IMG/VR virus record: IMGVR_UViG_3300037427_001513
Coordinates: 1 to 34,178 of that record
Strand: one strand, 5' to 3'
Length of the DNA: 34,178 bases
From: a virus
A program made the translations under genes and the position numbers. Under the pieces are notes generated by a model. That model ran no database searches. It saw only the letters and a list, made by a program, of their open reading frames with translations, and was not told the origin of the DNA. This document shows positions 27,198-34,178 of this stretch, one piece after another. Numbering within the stretch: position 1 is the first letter of the stretch; each line of letters begins with the position of its first letter.

Positions 27198-29618
27198 CTA
27201 ACTAGGGTCAAATGCTCCTAAATCAAATCCCCCGCTTAGTATATCATTACCTGCGGACTCAAAGTTTTTAGGTGGTTTACCACTATTTCTTTGTTCAATC
27301 ATTTCTGATTGTTGTGTTGCTTGTATTTTTGTTCTTTCGTCTTTACGATCTTCTTTTTGTTTTTCTCTATCCTTCATTCCATCAACTTCAATTCCTTTAA
27401 GTTGCATATTGTACTGGAATTCTAATTCCATTAATTCTTTTTTGTGCATGACTTCTTGTTGCATTTTCTGTGATTCGAGTTGAGCTTTCATTTGCTCTAA
27501 CTGTGTTTGAGTTTGCATTAAAGCTTGGTTTTTTTGTATCTCGGTCTGAGCAGCCGCTTGAGCCGCTTGAGTATTAGATTGAGTTTGAGCTTGGATGTTT
27601 TCCATTTGCAACTGTCTATCTCTCTCTTGTTTCTTTTTTCTTCTAATTTTTAAAACTTGATTTGCTAACTTTATATTTTTTATCTCTCTAAGATCAATAG
27701 CGTCTTCAAGCTCAATGTTTTGTTGTTGTAATGCCATTTGAATATTATTTTCAAGCATACTTTTCTCTTCTTCATCTGGTTGTAATTCTATAAATATACC
27801 AAAATCGTAAAGATGTAAATCTTTCATCTCTTCTAAAGTAGCAACATTATGAACACCTATAGCTTGAATAAAAGCATCTTTAGTTGGGGAGTATTCTATA
27901 ATATCAGATATTCTCAACGACAAACACTCTGCAATTTCAGCAGTTAAGAATAGTCCAGCTTGTAATATATGTCTAGTAGCCACATTAGAGTTAGCTGCTG
28001 CTAATTTTTGAACTCCAACTAAAGCATTTTTATCTGGCATGCTACCATCTCTAGCTTCATTTAAACCAGTGCAATCTCTTATCATTTGTAAATAATAATT
28101 GTAATTACCTATAAGCGCTTGTATTTTGTTTCCACCAGATCCTGATGTAATTTCCTGAATAGGTACTTTACCTGGGTTCATATCACCTTCACTTGTAAAC
28201 GATCTACCAATTACAGATCCAGTTTGGAAGAACATATTTAAAGCTTCTTGTGGATTATAGTTTGTTCCATTACCAAGATCTATTTCAGCAAGACCATCAG
28301 CGTCTAAATAAACACCGTCTGGAACCATACGTGACATTACTTGTTGTAACTTTAAATGTGTTAATTGGATCATATCAGCAAAACCAGTTATACGTTTTAC
28401 TAATGAATCTATTTTTCCATTATACATTCTAGGCGCTACTATTGAATAATTCATTTTTACTTTAGTAAAATCACTTTTAGGGCGCATCATATTAGCAGCC
28501 ATCTCCCATTTAAGTAATTTATCAGTACCCAAAATCATAGCACCATCATAAAGGCATTCTATAGACCTTAGCATTCTACTATAACCACCCTCTTTATCTT
28601 TCGGAGGGTTGAAAGTATCATCTTTAGGTATAATTTTATCAGCGCCAGTACCAGTTTCTTTTACTTTATACACTTCGTTCATGTAAGTTTTATAATTAAA
28701 ATATAAAACTTGAATAGTGTTATTATCTTCTTTATCCGTAGAATATCTACTATTATAATTAGATCTATTATTAGATTTGTTTTTCATTATATCCTCAAGA
28801 TCGCTTTCTGTTAAATGAGGAAATTGTTTTGCTAATTCATTTACCGGAATAGACTTCACTTCTCCAACGTAGTATATATCATCAAAATAAGGAGAGTCTG
28901 TGTATGAATAAACTAAATTAGCAGGATCTACGTAATCTATAGTAACACCTTCAGATGTGTTAAAACAAGTTTTTACGGCGCCTATACCTAAAACAGTTAA
29001 ATCATAATAAAACCGTTTTTTTGTTAACTCATATTTATTACCTTCAAACAACACGTTTAAAGCTTGTTCTTCTGACAATTCCACAGCTTGTTTGTAATCT
29101 AGCTGCATATGGAGTTGTAGCTCTTCTTTTGTTTCTGGTAACTCTACGTTATTAGTTTGTGATATATCAAATCCAGTAGTTTCTAAAGCCTGTGCATTAA
29201 GCTCTTTCATTTGTATATCTCTTAACATCGACTCCATATACTTAGTTCTTTCTTTAACACCGTTAGGGTCTTGAGAAAACGCTTTTATATCATAAGTTCT
29301 TTCAGCTATACCATTTACCACTATATCTACAAACTTAGAGATAATTGGAACCGGTTTCCAATCTAAATTAAGATAGGACAAATCACCATTTATAGATAAC
29401 TCATCCTTATATTTTTGTATAGACTGTTCGCCTCTAGCGTACAACCTTAAGCTGTGAAAATTATTGTAGTTAGATCTATATCTATTAAGACTCTTATCAT
29501 TATTAAACCACTCTTGCTCTATAGCTTTACCAACTTTCAAACCATAATCAAAGCTAAGCTTTTCAGCATCGCTTACGGTTTGACTTGGGAAATAACTTTT
29601 TATGCCAGACTCTGCCAT
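27198..29618 (-). CDS. Portal protein (crAss-like family)
   Basis: 806 residues. The N-terminal region has NNFHSLRLYARGEQSIQKYK, DELSINGDLSYLNLDWKPVP and IISKFVDIVVNGIAERTYDI, a run I associate with crAss-type and marine podovirus portals. Further on, KKRFYYDLTVLGIGAVKTCF and EGVTIDYVDPANLVYSYTDS are typical portal core segments. The C-terminal residues about 650-745 are a Gln-rich coiled coil (EIQKNQALMQTQTQLEQMKA), likely the barrel or crown helices. Twelve copies would form the ring at the unique capsid vertex through which the terminase packages DNA and to which the ring/connector proteins attach. It starts 4 bases after the terminase stop and is followed by the scaffold gene, the usual late order. 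The call is confident from order and motifs together. Confidence 0.87.
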   Translation of the reverse strand: MAESGIKSYFPSQTVSDAEKLSFDYGLKVGKAIEQEWFNNDKSLNRYRSNYNNFHSLRLYARGEQSIQKYKDELSINGDLSYLNLDWKPVPIISKFVDIVVNGIAERTYDIKAFSQDPNGVKERTKYMESMLRDIQMKELNAQALETTGFDISQTNNVELPETKEELQLHMQLDYKQAVELSEEQALNVLFEGNKYELTKKRFYYDLTVLGIGAVKTCFNTSEGVTIDYVDPANLVYSYTDSPYFDDIYYVGEVKSIPVNELAKQFPHLTESDLEDIMKNKSNNRSNYNSRYSTDKEDNNTIQVLYFNYKTYMNEVYKVKETGTGADKIIPKDDTFNPPKDKEGGYSRMLRSIECLYDGAMILGTDKLLKWEMAANMMRPKSDFTKVKMNYSIVAPRMYNGKIDSLVKRITGFADMIQLTHLKLQQVMSRMVPDGVYLDADGLAEIDLGNGTNYNPQEALNMFFQTGSVIGRSFTSEGDMNPGKVPIQEITSGSGGNKIQALIGNYNYYLQMIRDCTGLNEARDGSMPDKNALVGVQKLAAANSNVATRHILQAGLFLTAEIAECLSLRISDIIEYSPTKDAFIQAIGVHNVATLEEMKDLHLYDFGIFIELQPDEEEKSMLENNIQMALQQQNIELEDAIDLREIKNIKLANQVLKIRRKKKQERDRQLQMENIQAQTQSNTQAAQAAAQTEIQKNQALMQTQTQLEQMKAQLESQKMQQEVMHKKELMELEFQYNMQLKGIEVDGMKDREKQKEDRKDERTKIQATQQSEMIEQRNSGKPPKNFESAGNDILSGGFDLGAFDPS

Positions 29619-29622
29619 ATAT

Positions 29623-31836
29623 TTATTTTATTATTTGTGAATTAGTTCCAGTATTACTATACTTAGAAACTGTTATGTTTAATTTAGGTTTTTCAACCTT
29701 TACATTTGGAGCGTATAAATGCCTATTGTTTGCCATTATCGCTAAACCAGAACTTATAGATGCATCAAACTTTGTTCTTTTGTTTATATCAAACTTTGAC
29801 CAATCGTTTAATAATGCGTTAAAATATAAATCCCCAAATGTTCCATCTTTTTTCATACCAACATGATCTTGAATATACATTTCAATCGCAGCGGCATGAG
29901 CTTGTTTTATATCTTCGCTAGAGTTAGGTATACCACCAACTTCTTTTTCTGCTACAGATAATTTGTTCCATACTTTATCTGGTCTGTTCATGCTAAACCC
30001 TCTATAACCTCTTCTTCTAAGATAATAAAGTAATCTAGGTTTATTATTCTCTGCAAGTATTGGCATGCCATAAAATACTAATGCCATTAAAACATCTTCA
30101 AAAAATATTTCAGCCGTAGGTGGTCTAGATAAGTATTCTAAAAAAAAGCTATTCGCAGGAGCGTCCTCCATACTAAACCTGGTTAAGCCGTGCAATGCTC
30201 CTTTTGATCCTTCTCCATCTACGGTTCCTGATATATCATACGAGTCACAACCAAATGCTCCCATGTGTTCATTACCAGGATACTTTACTCCGTTTTTCAG
30301 TACCACTCTATTTTGTAATTGCTGAGGTGGAACCCAGCTAAGTTTAAATCTACCTTTTGGATCTGGGTAGAATATTACTTGTGAATCTTTAACTCCATTC
30401 ACCCATTGAAAATTACCTTTTGTAATTCCTAGAGTCCTTGACATCTCTTCGTTATAGTCTATCTGCTCATATAACTTTACTAAGTTAAATATACTGTTTT
30501 TCGTTTCATCTCTAAACGCATGTTCTTCAGTTCTTGGGAACTGTCTATAGAATTCGTTTAAAGCATCTTGATCATCTTTTAAACCATCAGCTTCGTTCTG
30601 CCAATTGTCTACAACACCAACGTCTATTAATTCGCCGTCTGGGGCGAACACATCGATATCAGGTGTATCAAATACTGGAACTCCATACTCGTCAATAAAT
30701 CCTTCGTAGTTCCATTCCATTGGGATAAACAAAGAGTATAAACCAGACTTTGTCTGACCGTTTCTATTTCTTTTAGTGACATCGGATGATCTGTATAATT
30801 TTTTGAAATTTTCTCCACCTTTATCTAATGCGTTTGAGGTTGATCCCATCATACATTTACCAATAATCCTACTACCTAATCGTAAACATGTTTTTGTAAC
30901 CCTCCAGTTATTTAATATATTATCAGGTCTTTCCCACTTACCACTTTCATCATGTACTAATAAAGCTAATTTCTCACCATCATAACTATTATCACCAGTA
31001 TTCTTCCAATCAATAGTTGTATCTAATCCTTGTAAATCTTCTAGCTTTTCTTTAGATGTTATTTTCTTTCTTGTGAACTTACTAGCAGGCACTCTATACG
31101 CTAATTCTGTTTTAGGTCGATCCATACCATCTTGAATCGGTTTAAAAAAGAATGGATAGTTTATACTAATAGGTACGATTTTATCAGTAAACATTTTCTT
31201 AGCATCACTACCTGTTTTAGAAAGCACTCCATATCTACTATCACTTGCTAAAGTGGCTAAGTTAACTGTTTCTGCAGATGACATGAAAGAAAAGCCTGAT
31301 CTTCTGTTCTTTAAGTAACACATACCGTAACATCTTTTATCTGCTTTACAGGCTTCCCAAAATATAAAGAACAATCTATTTGCTTCTCTAAAGTCTGGAG
31401 CACCAACATCAATCTTACTCCATTGAAGGTACATATAGTGTGTTCCTACTATATAAGTTGATTTACCATTATTATTAAACCAAAACCCTTCTTCTCTTCT
31501 TTTAAACTCTTCATCTATATAATCGTGCCACTGATCTTTTTGTTCATCTGGATAATTTCTCCAATCAAATATATTTTTTAATCTAGCAAGTTCTTTAGGA
31601 TACTCTTGTTTTACCCATTTCTTTTTGGGGTGCATGTACACTCCTTTTGGTTCCAACGGCAAGCCAATTCGCAAACCTTGGATTTCATAGATTTCTCCAA
31701 TTTTCCCAGTTTTTGATATAACAACGATATCATGTTCTTTATTGTATCCATATTTCCATTTTTTGCCTTTATTAAGACGACTAATAGTAGTCTTTTTTAT
31801 AGGTTCGATTATTTTAACTAAACTTTGCTCGTACAT
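29623..31836 (-). CDS. terL: Terminase large subunit (packaging ATPase and nuclease)
   Basis: 737 residues. The ATPase half includes GKSTYIVGTHYMYLQWSKID, then CYLKNRRSGFSFMSSAE at about 173-189 in the Walker A position. This is atypical: NRRSGFS, without the usual GK[ST]. The Walker B motif is LALLVHDESGKW with D296-E297. The nuclease half begins AFGCDSYDISG, with D531 and D534 as likely metal ligands of the RNase H-like fold; acidic residues in EIFFEDVLMALVFYGMPILA follow. It powers DNA translocation through the portal and cuts the concatemer. The start codon overlaps the stop of the preceding small gene as TAATG. The portal gene follows after 4 bases. Length fits a TerL with an extended N-terminus. 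The odd Walker A is probably a family trait rather than damage, since the frame is intact. Confidence 0.86.
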   Translation of the reverse strand: MYEQSLVKIIEPIKKTTISRLNKGKKWKYGYNKEHDIVVISKTGKIGEIYEIQGLRIGLPLEPKGVYMHPKKKWVKQEYPKELARLKNIFDWRNYPDEQKDQWHDYIDEEFKRREEGFWFNNNGKSTYIVGTHYMYLQWSKIDVGAPDFREANRLFFIFWEACKADKRCYGMCYLKNRRSGFSFMSSAETVNLATLASDSRYGVLSKTGSDAKKMFTDKIVPISINYPFFFKPIQDGMDRPKTELAYRVPASKFTRKKITSKEKLEDLQGLDTTIDWKNTGDNSYDGEKLALLVHDESGKWERPDNILNNWRVTKTCLRLGSRIIGKCMMGSTSNALDKGGENFKKLYRSSDVTKRNRNGQTKSGLYSLFIPMEWNYEGFIDEYGVPVFDTPDIDVFAPDGELIDVGVVDNWQNEADGLKDDQDALNEFYRQFPRTEEHAFRDETKNSIFNLVKLYEQIDYNEEMSRTLGITKGNFQWVNGVKDSQVIFYPDPKGRFKLSWVPPQQLQNRVVLKNGVKYPGNEHMGAFGCDSYDISGTVDGEGSKGALHGLTRFSMEDAPANSFFLEYLSRPPTAEIFFEDVLMALVFYGMPILAENNKPRLLYYLRRRGYRGFSMNRPDKVWNKLSVAEKEVGGIPNSSEDIKQAHAAAIEMYIQDHVGMKKDGTFGDLYFNALLNDWSKFDINKRTKFDASISSGLAIMANNRHLYAPNVKVEKPKLNITVSKYSNTGTNSQIIK

Positions 31837-32111
31837 TATTTAGATCTACCTTCTGCGAATCCTTTAAAGACTTTTTCCTTTCTCTCTTCAGGTGCTTTGC
31901 CCTCGAGTAAGTTTTCTTCTTCTTGGATTCTATTAAGTATTTCGAATGCGTCAAATATAGCTAGTTTTTTAGTAGCTGCTGCATTCTTCAATCTATCAGC
32001 TGATATGTCGTCGTCTGAATCTACAATAGGTTCCTTAGCGACTTTAATCAGTTCTTCAACTGCTCTCTGCCCAGCTTGGATTATATTCTTCTTCGTCTCC
32101 TTGATATTCAT
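31836..32111 (-). CDS. Small protein in the small-terminase position
   Basis: 91 residues: IQAGQRAVEELIKVAKEPIV, then SADRLKNAAATKKLAIFDAF and EILNRIQEEENLLEGKAPEE. It is mostly helical and charged and ends directly at the terminase large subunit start (TAATG junction), the classic place for a small terminase subunit. A helix-turn-helix is not obvious, so the TerS role is tentative. It has no internal Met that would give a later start, so its first 56 bases overlap the 3' end of the co-chaperonin-like gene in another frame. The overlap suggests translational coupling. The gene is likely real. Confidence 0.65.
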   Translation of the reverse strand: MNIKETKKNIIQAGQRAVEELIKVAKEPIVDSDDDISADRLKNAAATKKLAIFDAFEILNRIQEEENLLEGKAPEERKEKVFKGFAEGRSK

Positions 32112-32646
32112 ATTTGATAGTTATAAAATTAGATAAAACTCGATATAGTCGTTCACCATCAATGATAAACTCATATTCACTACTTGGTCTAAAACCAATT
32201 AGATCGTCAACCTCTACAGTACCGTCTGAATATTTAACAATACCAATTAAAGGTCTTTCGGCATCAATATTAAATTGATCTTTAGCTTTTAAAGGTTTTA
32301 CAAAACAATAACCTTCCGGGACTTTCCACTCCCCATTACTTTTGTATAAAAAGATTTGATCTTGAGTTATAAAGTAAGTAGATTCATCAAAATAACTTCT
32401 ACTATTTTTCTCTATACCTTTTACATTATGCCATCTTCTAAATATATTGTGATGAACAATAATTTCATCTCCTGCTTTAATATCTGTATCACCAATAATT
32501 GGGGTGGATATAACAGTTGCTTTTCTGTTTACATATTGGTGATTGTAAATTTCAGTATTAAGTATTAACTCTGAATCACCAACTTTTTTAGTATTGTTAT
32601 ATCTTTCTCCTATTGGTTTTACAACAAAGTTGTAAACGCTTTTCAT
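32056..32646 (-). CDS. Tandem GroES/gp31-like co-chaperonin
   Basis: 196 residues that look like two Cpn10-like units. Unit 1 (about 3-107) begins VYNFVVKPIGERYNNTKKVG, has a loop region ELILNTEIYN, then ATVISTPIIGDTDIKAGDEI with the hallmark V-x-x-G-D and IVHHN, and ends YFITQDQIFLYK. Unit 2 (about 110-180) begins GYCFVKPLKAKDQFN and repeats the plan: LIGIVKYSDGTVEVDDLIGF, then GERLYRVLSNFITIKYE. GroES caps the GroEL chamber, and phages such as T4 (gp31) supply their own version to fold capsid protein. Placement beside the terminase and capsid genes fits that role. Its start overlaps the upstream gene's stop (TAATG), and its last 56 bases overlap the next gene. The tandem form and fold are inferred from pattern; sequence identity to GroES is low. 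Confidence 0.6.
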   Translation of the reverse strand: MKSVYNFVVKPIGERYNNTKKVGDSELILNTEIYNHQYVNRKATVISTPIIGDTDIKAGDEIIVHHNIFRRWHNVKGIEKNSRSYFDESTYFITQDQIFLYKSNGEWKVPEGYCFVKPLKAKDQFNIDAERPLIGIVKYSDGTVEVDDLIGFRPSSEYEFIIDGERLYRVLSNFITIKYEYQGDEEEYNPSWAESS

Positions 32647-32867
32647 TAGTATTCTAGATTATACTCTACAGATACAGCCATATTTTTGTTAAAGTCTTTC
32701 CAAGGTAAAACATCTTTATTCTTCTTAATATAAACAGAGAACTTATCTTCTTCTTCTATTATATCACAAATTTTATGACCACCATATACTTCTTGTCCAA
32801 CAGCATAATGCATCGCATCGTTCTTATAGTCTTTACCTATACTAATTTTTCTTATCAGCTTCGCCAT
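32646..32867 (-). CDS. Small hypothetical protein
   Basis: 73 residues, predicted mixed alpha/beta: MAKLIRKISIGKDYKNDAMH, YAVGQEVYGGHKICDIIEEE, then FSVYIKKNKDVLPWKDFNKN. The AVGQEVYGGHKICDI segment looks like a small beta hairpin, as in SH3-like folds, but I do not recognise a family. It overlaps the upstream gene by 26 bases and its TAA overlaps the next ATG (TAATG), so it appears coupled to both neighbours. It is probably a real phage gene of unknown function. Confidence 0.6.
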   Translation of the reverse strand: MAKLIRKISIGKDYKNDAMHYAVGQEVYGGHKICDIIEEEDKFSVYIKKNKDVLPWKDFNKNMAVSVEYNLEY

Positions 32868-33132
32868 TTTCTTCTGGATAATTTATAGCACCCGTTTGAA
32901 TATCTACATCATAAGTTCCATATTCTTTTTGAAACTCGTCTTGCAATAAAACAAGAGATTCTCTTAATGCTGCGACACTGTGCATTAACTCGTGTTTTTT
33001 AACCTCCATAGATCCAATTTCTAATTGAGCTCTATTTATCCCGTTTACTGTTTTTTGAACATTTTTTAATTGTTCATTATTAATTTTTTGTGGTCTAAGG
33101 TCTTTCACCTTAGGTGTTTTTCTTTTTGCCAT
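32842..33132 (-). CDS. Small coiled-coil protein, unknown function
   Basis: 96 residues. A basic N-terminus (MAKRKTPKVKDLRPQKINNE) is followed by a long helix: QLKNVQKTVNGINRAQLEIG, SMEVKKHELMHSVAALRESL, VLLQDEFQKEYGTYDVDIQT, ending GAINYPEENGEADKKN. The heptad-like spacing of Leu/Ile/Met suggests a coiled coil. Similar small proteins occur upstream of packaging genes in marine phages, but I know no function. HELMH at residues 47-51 also fits the letters HExxH, but lies inside a coiled coil, so I do not read it as a protease. Leader: TTAAATTAAATAAAATGGC. Confidence 0.62.
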   Translation of the reverse strand: MAKRKTPKVKDLRPQKINNEQLKNVQKTVNGINRAQLEIGSMEVKKHELMHSVAALRESLVLLQDEFQKEYGTYDVDIQTGAINYPEENGEADKKN

Positions 33133-33160
33133 TTTATTTAATTTAAGTTAATTGTTGTTT

Positions 33161-33382
33161 TTATCCTTTTAAAAGCTGTACTCCTTCAACGCTACCATAT
33201 TCTTCGTTAAATTCTGATTCAGTTAATTGTGTTTCGCTAGGCATAAACGTTTCGTTATCAGGAACTGTGAATGCCATAGAATCATTTTCTTCTATAAAGA
33301 ATGCTTGCAAACTAGTAGCGTCGTTCAAAGTGCTAAAATCTATTGAGCCTAAATCGTTTTTATTTACTTTTATATATTTCAT
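33161..33382 (-). CDS. Small hypothetical acidic protein
   Basis: 73 residues, acidic: MKYIKVNKNDLGSIDFSTLN, DATSLQAFFIEENDSMAFTV, PDNETFMPSETQLTESEFNE. I do not recognise a family. An ATG seven bases upstream is followed after one codon by TGA, so the start at 33382 is the usable one. It lies 13 bases after the LamG-like gene and 28 before the coiled-coil gene, in the same orientation, and is probably a real part of the operon. Confidence 0.55.
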   Translation of the reverse strand: MKYIKVNKNDLGSIDFSTLNDATSLQAFFIEENDSMAFTVPDNETFMPSETQLTESEFNEEYGSVEGVQLLKG

Positions 33383-33395
33383 TTCATTTTATTTA

Positions 33396-34175
33396 TTAAT
33401 AACTTACTATATCTGTACTATCCATATTTTGCATCAACAAATCGCAACTTGCTTTCTGGTCATATATATAAGCGCTACCACTAACATCTGCACCATCTGC
33501 CGTGCCATCACTGTCAGCACCATCACCCATTAACCAATAATGTTCTAAATTAGCAGCTTGGCTGTGAGTAGTCATGTCTAAAGTAGTGCCACTATTATAT
33601 GCTTCGTTTGCTTCAGATTCAGTAAAAGCAACTCCAAATATAGCAAAATCACTAAACTTTTGACCATTAAAATGAAACACTGTATCTCTTCTTCCTAGAG
33701 CAAGTTGATTCATAGCCGCTGTAAATTTAGGTCGTGCAGTTGTTGCTGTATTATTATGTACACTACCACCATTTACATATAATTTTATATCAGCTATTGT
33801 ATCACCTGTTGCGGTTAATGTTAATGTTACTTTTTCGTTACCTATTTCACCAGAAGTCGTATAAATTGGCGCATGTGTAGTGCCATCATTACCACTTATA
33901 AATAACCAAAATAAAGTTTCGCCAAAATTTTGTATATACAAATATATACTGTTACCACTACTATTCAAACCACTCCAATCAAGATCAAATAACCCCACAT
34001 TACCAGAAGTAGCGTGTTCAAAGTGCATAACCATAGCCCAATATTGATGAGCAGAAGCGTGTGTAAATGTTGTAGGTAAATTAGAATATGAAGATAGCCA
34101 TTTAGAAGTGGATGACATTCCATCAACACATTTATCGTCAGCAAATGGAGGTCCTGGTTTAGATACATTTTGCAT
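33396..34175 (-). CDS. LamG/concanavalin A-like structural protein, probably 5'-truncated by the window edge
   Basis: 259 residues are visible from the first ATG, but the frame stays open to the edge, so the gene may begin outside. Segments typical of LamG/concanavalin-like jelly rolls are present: HQYWAMVMHFEHATSGNVGL, VTLTLTATGDTIADIKLYVN, then LGRRDTVFHFNGQKFSDFAI and FGVAFTESEANEAYNSG. The C-terminus has LEHYWLMGDGADSDGT, a pattern I know from marine phage surface proteins. Such domains bind carbohydrates and occur in head fibres, tail fibres and decoration proteins. It lies upstream of the packaging genes, so a capsid-surface or fibre role is possible. The family fold is likely; location on the virion is an inference. 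Confidence 0.65.
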   Translation of the reverse strand: MQNVSKPGPPFADDKCVDGMSSTSKWLSSYSNLPTTFTHASAHQYWAMVMHFEHATSGNVGLFDLDWSGLNSSGNSIYLYIQNFGETLFWLFISGNDGTTHAPIYTTSGEIGNEKVTLTLTATGDTIADIKLYVNGGSVHNNTATTARPKFTAAMNQLALGRRDTVFHFNGQKFSDFAIFGVAFTESEANEAYNSGTTLDMTTHSQAANLEHYWLMGDGADSDGTADGADVSGSAYIYDQKASCDLLMQNMDSTDIVSY

Positions 34176-34178
34176 TTT

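Noticed and set aside
31825-32136. 103-codon plus-strand frame opposite the small-terminase-position gene
   Set aside because: It is antisense to a well-placed minus-strand gene with a TAATG junction to the terminase; hydrophobic composition is typical of an antisense frame.
32842-33132. HELMH in the small coiled-coil protein read as an HExxH protease
   Set aside because: It sits in a long predicted coiled coil with no third ligand and too few residues for a protease fold.
1-34178. tRNA genes, integrase, attachment sites or insertion sequences
   Set aside because: No cloverleaf-like segment, integrase-like protein or flanking inverted repeat was seen; gaps between genes are all under 80 bases.

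Overview
The window is one long late (virion) module of a tailed phage, most likely a short-tailed (podovirus-like) phage of the crAss-like/marine Bacteroidetes (flavobacterial) type. This assignment rests on protein families I recognise by eye, not on any search. All credible genes lie on the minus strand and are packed head to tail, with gaps of a few bases, TAATG or ATGA junctions, or short overlaps. The DNA is AT-rich. Gene starts have A/T-only leaders, often ending TAATATGGC or AAAATGGC, instead of Shine-Dalgarno sequences, which fits a Bacteroidetes host. The standard genetic code is used, since TAA, TAG and TGA all serve as stops.

In order of transcription (right to left): a LamG-like protein that probably enters from beyond the right edge (34175-33396); three small unknown proteins (33382-32646); a protein that looks like a tandem GroES/gp31-type co-chaperonin (32646-32056); a small protein in the position of a small terminase (32111-31836); terminase large subunit (31836-29623); portal (29618-27198); a highly acidic scaffold-like protein (27169-25988); major capsid protein (25967-24525) followed by a terminator-like hairpin; a conserved-looking unknown virion protein (24449-23583) followed by a second hairpin with a UUCG loop; a crAss-type ring/connector protein (23522-22839); a tail adaptor carrying an inserted carbohydrate-binding-like beta-sandwich (22834-21434); a 1671-residue and a 561-residue protein that look like two parts of a crAss-type tail stabilisation/hub assembly (21430-14706); and a beta-rich tail protein (14697-13072).

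The left third is an ejection cassette whose order resembles T7 genes 13-14-15-16: a small GNAT-like protein (13013-12603), a Gln/Ala-rich internal virion protein (12601-11855), a MORN-repeat plus lytic transglycosylase protein (11833-8855), and a 2577-residue polyvalent protein (8836-1103). The giant carries LysM-like repeats, an HExxH zincin-like motif, a complete HAD phosphatase motif set and a membrane-active-looking C-terminus. Its HAD domain is bracketed by a short motif, [FY]-S-[KRN]-[ST], that recurs at putative domain boundaries. The cassette ends with a secreted lipoprotein or outer-membrane-like protein (1106-54) and the first codons of a further gene at the left edge.

The genes would work together to package DNA (terminase, portal), build the capsid (scaffold, MCP, co-chaperonin), build the tail (ring, adaptor, stabilisation proteins), and eject a set of enzymes that cut the cell wall and may act on host proteins or nucleotides. 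I saw no tRNA, CRISPR array, insertion sequence or attachment site, and no gene-free stretch over 300 bases.
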